A stretch of DNA of 64,000 nucleotides from Cadophora sp. MPI-SDFR-AT-0126 (lineage: Eukaryota > Ascomycota > Leotiomycetes > Helotiales > Ploettnerulaceae). A program made the translations under genes and the position numbers. The stretch covers positions 682,001 to 746,000 of the forward strand of contig JAGMVK010000017.1 of the NCBI GenBank assembly GCA_020747065.1. Direction: 5' to 3'. Shown one piece after another: positions 58,150-64,000 of this stretch; position 1 is the stretch's first letter, and each line of letters starts with the position of its first letter. The notes below the pieces were generated by a model. It was given only the letters and a program-made list of their open reading frames with translations. It had not been told where the DNA came from and did no database searches.

Positions 58150-58921
58150 GTTAGTGAGCGTGGCTGCCAGAACTTAAGATAGGAATTAGATGGCAATTAG
58201 ATAAGGTGGTGATGGATATACACAGGATGAAAGGACGATCAGGCTGGAGGTCTAATTGATGATTGGGCGTTGACTTTGTTTGCATTATTATGTCATGTTT
58301 GCTTTTGCATTGTTATGCTATGTTGCGAAAATAGACAGTACTAGTCACGAGGCAAATGTTTACGAATATAGATAGATAGTAATGAATCTGATACATTTAC
58401 TGGATTTCGACGACTGCGGCTGGATGTTGACAACATCTGATCAATTTCCTGTATGCTTTGGGAACCTCAATGTCAGCACGTCTAGGCTTTTAAAGTATCT
58501 CGTCTTGCGCGCGACAATAGTCTTCAAAGATCAAGAAGACTCTCTCCCATGTGCCTCGATCAAAGACACGATCTAGGCTTCGATTCTTTGAATATTCATT
58601 ACTGACTTCGTCAGAGGAGCAGGATGGAGTGGAGTTCTCCTCTTTGTAACAACGGTCATCCCAAGCGAGACTGCATCAACAAAAGTGACAGGGGTTTGAG
58701 CAAGCCCAAACCCTTTCGGATCTAGTGCTGTCAGCATGTTGCATATCCATCAGGCAAGCTGACGACCGCGGTGGGATACCTTAAATCCGCCTGACTACCT
58801 TCAGGAAGTAAAAGCCTTCTAAAGCATAGACGTCAGCACGTTGCATTCTATTCTCCATGTCTTCATTGCATTCTGGTGTCCCTGAAGCCCCAGTCGCTTC
58901 ACTGGTGCAATAGAAGCAACG
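58150..58921. other. Intergenic, no gene seen
   Basis: Short frames only. Presumed 3' flank of the GH16-WSC gene and promoter of the bZIP gene. Confidence 0.5.
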
Positions 58922-60000
58922 ATGCAGCCAAGCCACTTGCCCAATGCGGCGCCGAGCCCCTCATGGAGGATAGAAGATGCAGACGCAGAGCAGCAACATA
59001 TGAGCTCTATACCCGGAAAGATAGAACTCCAACGCATGACCCAAAGGTCCGAAATCAAAGACCAAGATGAAGACTGGACAGGCAAAACCAGCACTGCTCT
59101 CAGAAGAAAACTGCAAAATCGCTTAAACCAACGGGCTTCGCGTATGTCCCCATAACAATATACGACATTCGTCCAAACATGACCTGACCACTAACCAACA
59201 CATAAATAGGGAAACGAAGAAAACAAAACACCACTCCAAAACCACAAGTCTTCATCCAAGATGTCCCATCATCATCATCCCTAGAAAAGGAATCCGATCT
59301 AATCCTCCCCATCGACCCAAACGCCTACATCCGCGACGTCACCACCCGCCCCAAACCCAACTCCGGCGCACCACCCCCCTGCATCTACAGTTCCACCCGC
59401 CGCATCATGACCAGCATCCCCTCATTCTCCGCATTCCTCTCCGCGCCCCTCCCTGTAGACCAAAAGCTCATGACGCTCCTACACTTCAACCTCGTGCGCG
59501 CGCTCCTCCAAAACGTGATTATCCTCGGCCTGGACCCGGATCTCATGGAAGACGATATCCCGTCTCCGTTCCAGGCTCCTCACGATTCTCTGGTGGATCT
59601 GATGAGCAGGTTGCCGGACTCGCTGAAGCCGACTATGTTGCAGCTTACGGTTCCGCATCACCCTGAGCTGGATGGCTTTCCGTATCCGGAGCTAAGGGAT
59701 AATTGTATCCGGGCCGGGGAGAGCTTTGATACGGACGAGTTCTGTATGGATATGTTGTATGGTGTGGAATCTGGGCAGGAGAGCAGCCAGTGTAAGGGGA
59801 AGAGTAGTGTGGGGAATGGCAGGACGGGACTGATTGTTTGGAGTGATCCTTGGTTGAGTGGGAGTTGGGAGGTTGATGAGGGGTTTGCGAGGAAGTATAG
59901 TTGGCTGCTGAAGGGCTGTCGGGAGATTCGTGAGAGTACGAATTTTTGGCGGAGGAGTCGAGGGGAGCCTCCGTTGAGGTTTGAGGAGTTGGATGATTAG
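58922..60000 (+). CDS. bZIP transcription factor with DUF3425 domain
   Basis: Exons 58922-59141 and 59210-60000 (intron 68 bp) give 336 residues. The basic region reads DWTGKTSTALRRKLQNRLNQ then RASRKRRKQN, split by the intron (the N-x-x-x-Q-R-A-[SY]-R core of the fungal AP-1/DUF3425 class). There is only a short, weak leucine zipper. The C-terminal half is DUF3425: LLHFNLVRALLQNVIILG, then LKPTMLQLTVPHHPELDGFPYPELRDN and FDTDEFCMDML. The DUF3425 bZIPs are a large fungal regulator family of mostly unknown targets. Ending at 60000, the protein closes after LRFEELDD. The start at 58922 is the first in-frame ATG; an ATG at about 59000 would shorten it without touching the domain. Nuclear location is expected. 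Confidence 0.85.
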
Positions 60001-61247
60001 AGAGATGCAGTGTAAAGCAGTTTGGTGGCAATGAAAGTTACCAAGCGCCTTGAATACTTTCTCACCTCGCTGGATTCTGTCTTATCTTTCAGCTCACGAA
60101 TCGATTACTGCTGTATTGATAAATCTGGAGGGCGTAGTTCATACTGAAAAACATCCTGCTTTTGAACTCTCATCAGTCATTTGCTGAAATGGTTTGCTAT
60201 GGGAATCCGTGAATAGGTGCTGAGACGACATCCAAATCAAGTTGCGACCAAATCGAAATCCGGTTTCATGATTAGTATCACAAGCGAATATGAATTGGCT
60301 CATTTGTAGACTAGTACGACCAATAATGTATTTTACATGGAGATTGCCCAGTAGCAGTCTGACGATTGCTCCTGTGGGGATACGTACTGTACAACAGCAA
60401 CTTTGATAGCGAGTAATGGCAGCTTATTTTTGCATCAATCTTAACTCATTAGAGCACCAGTACCATCCCACAATCATCTATTCATCGTCCTAGCCTCTAT
60501 ACTCCTACATATGAAGTGGTAGCAAACGAGGCACAGCTTACACTGTCTTCGCTAGCACCGTTCACATACCCGTCCTTTGTTCCGCGAATATTATGAAACA
60601 TTTGACTTCAAAATGACAATTAACTCAATGTCTACAATCATGACGGAAAGAAGGTGCTCTACATGCCAGTTTGCGGATTTTACCCAGGCGTCTGCTTGGG
60701 TAAGGGGATTAGACAGGCAATCAAAGCAAACACCAGATCTATGGTATCTATATTGTGCTCCCTCGTAAGCGAGCAGGCCGCTGAGCAAGCGAGGGTATAC
60801 GTGCTATGAAGTTATATGGACATCCAACTATAGTGATAATCTTGTTTTACAGTGCACCGTTATATATACCGAACTATTCAACAAAAATCCAATTGTTGTC
60901 GGGCAGGCTGAATGGCTTCGTTAAGCGAGTGCATCGGCTCGCCAAGGTGCCAAAGTTTACTCGAATTCACGTTCCAAAGCGACGTATTGACTGTACGCTG
61001 AAGCGAATATGCGTCCACAGATTCACTCGAGTGGAAGAGTCTTTTTTTTTTCAGGCTTAGCTGCACCTCAACCTCCACCACAATACAAAGCCTTTCTTGT
61101 CTATTTTGACAATCCTCTTCCTTCTCCCCCCAGTCCAGCTATTTGTCCTCGATCTCAGACAACGGATCTCCACCACCAACCAAGAACATCATTGTTTCTT
61201 TCCTGTACCACATCTCCTCCTACACGAAGCCACCTACCAGCACCATC
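60001..61247. other. 1.2-kb intergenic region, no gene seen
   Basis: Only frames shorter than 100 codons without motifs. From about 61060 on the plus strand is C/T-rich, consistent with a leader for the gene at 61248. Confidence 0.5.
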
Positions 61248-62473
61248 ATGGCCACCAGAAGCCGCACCGTAATCGATCCCAGCGAAGACCCCCGGCTTCC
61301 TGGCAACGATATCCCCGAGTGTCTGTATAGAGTTTGCCAACGATGGTCTGACAAATCGCCTAGTTCCCCGTCACTCGAAGGTTTCCAAGCCTCAAGCAGT
61401 GGCCTCACACCAACCAAGGAGAACCCCGACAACTTCCCAGCATCACTCCTCCACCTTGAGGTATTCTACGACAACTATTGCGGTATCATGAACAACCCGT
61501 TGACGTTCAAGACGACGGCTCACGCACACTTCGTTGGCTTGTTCTCCAGCAGATTTCTTGCCGAGAGAGAGGCGGAGCTTCTCAGGAAGGGTTCGACGAC
61601 TGAATATCGAGTATATTGTGTCCGTGGCGCGGAACTCAGAGATAGGGGTGTATCGATCATCAGAGGCAGAGCCATTGTTACCATTGGCCGAGAACCTGAT
61701 AGGCAGGCGATTCACACGAATCCGACCATAGGTGAAGAATTTCTGGTCTGGGGAAGAGTGCCTGTAGAGGCTGTGGTGGGAAGTTGGGGTGCTGATGGTG
61801 TGATGCAACTCGCAAGAGGTAAGTGACTTCTCTCCCAGCGTATTCGTCTGATGATCTGATGTATGACATAGTACGCCAAGAAGCACAACGCCAGCGTGGG
61901 CCGCCACGTCGTGTAGCTTATATCCACAACTTTCTGCCAGGGCCCGAAGTCAGTGCCGAGGAAGCTCTCGCATTTGCAGATTCTTTGGTGTACCAAAGCC
62001 GAGCTGGGCAATTAGATTATTCACAATCGTCGAACGGTCGCCCACAATTGTCCGGTCCTGCCCCACCTATTCCACCATATCATTTGCCAGGTCTATTGAC
62101 AATTGCCCCTCCTCAGTCTCAGCAACGACCCTATCAATCGCCCTATGGAGGAACGACATCAAATCTAACCTTCAACGCACATGCGTTGCAAGAAATGGTG
62201 TTAGCACCACCACCACCTGTCCCTTCAATGAATGGTCAGGCATTACGTTCTCTGCCATCTCCTCCTCAATCAGCTGCTCGTTCGCTTGACAATCCCGGCC
62301 CATTGAGAACTACACAGCCTCAACCGCAACAACGACCTTATCAATCACCATACGGAAGACCAGGTCAGATAAATGTGGTAGAAGAAACCAGGGAGACGGA
62401 GTCGGAGATGGGAAAGGAGTCTGAAGTCGTCACAGAGGGGGACAGTGATGATGACGCTAGACATGGCGTATGA
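61248..62473 (+). CDS. DUF7587-like protein with disordered Pro-rich tail
   Basis: Exons 61248-61818 and 61872-62473 (intron 53 bp) give 390 residues. The first 190 are folded and begin IPECLYRVCQRWSDKS, a pattern that resembles DUF7587, a domain of unknown function widespread in Leotiomycetes and Dothideomycetes. TAHAHFVGLFSSRFLAERE, VYCVRGAELRDRG and GEEFLVWGRVP fit the same fold. The remaining 200 residues are Pro/Gln/Ser-rich with two copies of QQRPYQSPYGG/R and an acidic end. The link to DUF7587 rests on pattern recognition and needs a profile search. No localisation signal is visible. Confidence 0.6.
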
Positions 62474-62853
62474 ATCGGCAAAAGACAATGCTTTGAGAGA
62501 CGGGCATCCAAGCGACAAATCGCAAATTGACAAGGGTGACATCGAGTCTGATGGTAGTTTTCAAGTACATTGCGACATCCAAAATCTGCATGTACATCGC
62601 AGGGGAAAGGACAAAAAGTCGGAAGCGTCCAAAGGCTTGTCGAGCTGCATTTCCTGTATCAAGCGACCGATTTGCTCTCATAAGAGTAGCTCTTGAACAT
62701 CCCCACACAGAAATCATACATGTACCCATCCATACAATCATGTCCAAATCGTTCCCACCAACAATGAGCGTTCCTCCTCTCCGGAGATGAGGCGGTCTCG
62801 GCTGTTCTTTTGTTCTGTTCTTCTCCCACACCCCTTTCCCTCTGGAAAACCCC
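62474..62853. other. Convergent intergenic region
   Basis: Holds the 3' ends of the DUF7587-like and PCI-domain genes. Nothing else was seen. Confidence 0.5.
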
Positions 62854-64000
62854 TCAGCTATTCTCACCGGCTGGCCGAGCTCCTGTCAAGTTGACCACTC
62901 CTCCCATTCCAAGGTTCTTTTCTCTCTGAACCCAACCCGGACATTCGGCAACTCTATTCTCAGAAACAGCTCTATTGTGCAGAACCTCCCACACAGGTGG
63001 AAATCCCGCTTGTAATGGTCCGCCTTTCTGCTTCGCCCCAATGATGGCGAACTTGCCCTGAGTATGACTTATGAACCCATGAAGTAAACCTTGCTGGATA
63101 AGACTCGCAACGATCGGCTCGACATCGCTCAATTCCGGCATCTTGTTGCCAAAAATTGTGCCCCTTCCAACGAGAAGAGACTTGGGACCATTTTGAGGAG
63201 GGACCAGATCTGGACGTTTCATGAACATTGCATTGGCATGAGTACGCCCAGATTGCATGAACGCATGCGGATCGACCGGTTTCTGCCAACCTTCCAGAAG
63301 TTTTTGGCAAAGCTGGAAGGCAACTACCATATCATCTAGACTTAATGTTGGAGCTTTCTTGGATTCTGGATCCCAGGGAAAGTTGTACGTAAGAAGGAAG
63401 ACTCGACGAGCGAGTGAGCGCCACACCAGAACTTCGCATCTCGATTGCAGCTGCAGGAGAATCCCGTGTTTAAAAAACCACCTTTCATTTCCGGACTCTG
63501 GCCCCAAAGCTCTCTTAAATGCTGGCATATCTCCTTTCCGGATTGCGTTTGCGATCGGTATGAACTTCTCCAGAACATCTGACTCCGGGCGACCTGCAAA
63601 TGCTTGCGAAGGGAGCCGACCCAGTATGAGATTTGCTGAAACGAGGTATATGAGTACCGTTCGACGCTGCTTGATGCATCGATTATGGCACTGGTCATAG
63701 GCTGACTGGAGACACTGCTGCGCATAGTAGAAATGACCAGTTGCGAAATGATATCGACCAAGGTAGTAAAGGTATGTGACGCGTTGTGCGGCTGGGTAAA
63801 GACTTAGAGGAGGCGAAGCAGCCACAATGTTTGTGAAGAGTTGTTTGGCTAATGACGTTTTCCGGCTCTGCGAAATTAGTTAGTGTCAGGAATATCGAAT
63901 CTGATGCAGGCTGCATGCTTTGAAGAGCAATTTGAGGACCATGTTCGCAAAGGAATATATCCCTATCTTCTTTCCTTCTGGCTGTCCATCTCGCCCTATT
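62854..64000 (-). CDS. PCI-domain protein of the Thp1/CSN12 (TREX-2) family, 5' end beyond the window
   Basis: The last exon, 63867-62854 (338 codons), and an upstream exon from at least 64000 to 63919 are joined by a 51-bp intron with a GC donor (GCATGC...CGCAG). The joined sequence ends MVLKLLFK and continues SRKTSLAKQLFTNIV. Hallmarks of the family are RVTYLYYLGRYHFATGHF, YAQQCLQSAYDQCH, QRRTVLIYLVSANLILGRLPSQ and FIPIANAIRKGDMPAFKRAL, a repeat-helical stretch before the winged-helix PCI module; LSDVEPIVASLIQQGLLHG belongs to the winged helix. Members of the family act in mRNA export with Sac3 (Thp1/PCID2) or as CSN12-like subunits, in the nucleus. Which of the two it is cannot be settled without the missing N-terminus. 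Confidence 0.75.

Noticed and set aside
1..64000. CRISPR array, operons, bacterial promoters, rRNA genes
   Set aside because: No regularly spaced repeats, no polycistronic packing and no rRNA-like sequence. Spliceosomal introns in most genes make a eukaryotic origin clear.

Overview
The window is nuclear DNA of a filamentous ascomycete, most likely of the Leotiomycetes/Helotiales type. Introns are short (about 46-140 bp, many 47-55 bp) with GTAAGT/GTATGT donors and CTAAC/CTGAC-like branch sites. Genes are closely packed on both strands, and the families are characteristic (2EXR proteins, an FlbE-like developmental regulator, bZIP-DUF3425, GH16-WSC and SUN wall proteins). One Tc1/mariner copy carries in-frame stops. 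The lineage below Ascomycota is inferred from family flavour, not from a search.

Layout. 1-10.7 kb is gene-poor: it holds a Zn2Cys6 finger relic and a candidate spliced non-coding unit on the minus strand (about 6.3-8.9 kb), but no convincing protein gene. 10.7-22.7 kb is a normal gene-dense block: extended SDR, AP-2 sigma, zinc-knuckle protein, histidinol-phosphate aminotransferase, classical SDR, a disordered protein and a SAM methyltransferase. 24.1-37.4 kb contains four members of the 2EXR family (one very long, one interrupted by a single TAG). Between them lie an FlbE-like gene, DPH5 and SNU23, which diverge from a shared 270 bp promoter, and the Tc1/mariner element at 34.4-35.7 kb. 38.3-47.5 kb carries a hemerythrin-like protein and two adjacent, co-oriented genes that each encode a U1-like C2H2 finger followed by long coiled coils. 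The second of these begins with a tandemly duplicated domain whose intron phases are also duplicated. 49.2-58.1 kb holds wall and phosphatase-regulation genes: a SUN-family protein, PPM1, and a nine-exon GH16-WSC protein with a 10-nt microexon and a GC-AG intron. 58.9-64 kb has a bZIP-DUF3425 factor, a DUF7587-like protein and the 3' part of a PCI-domain gene with another GC-AG intron.

Most genes are unrelated housekeeping or regulatory loci, not a pathway cluster. The only obvious local logic is the 2EXR group, the zinc-finger/coiled-coil pair and two cell-wall genes separated by PPM1. All exon models were built by hand from splice signals and reading-frame continuity; lengths and phases were checked arithmetically, but no alignment or expression data were available.
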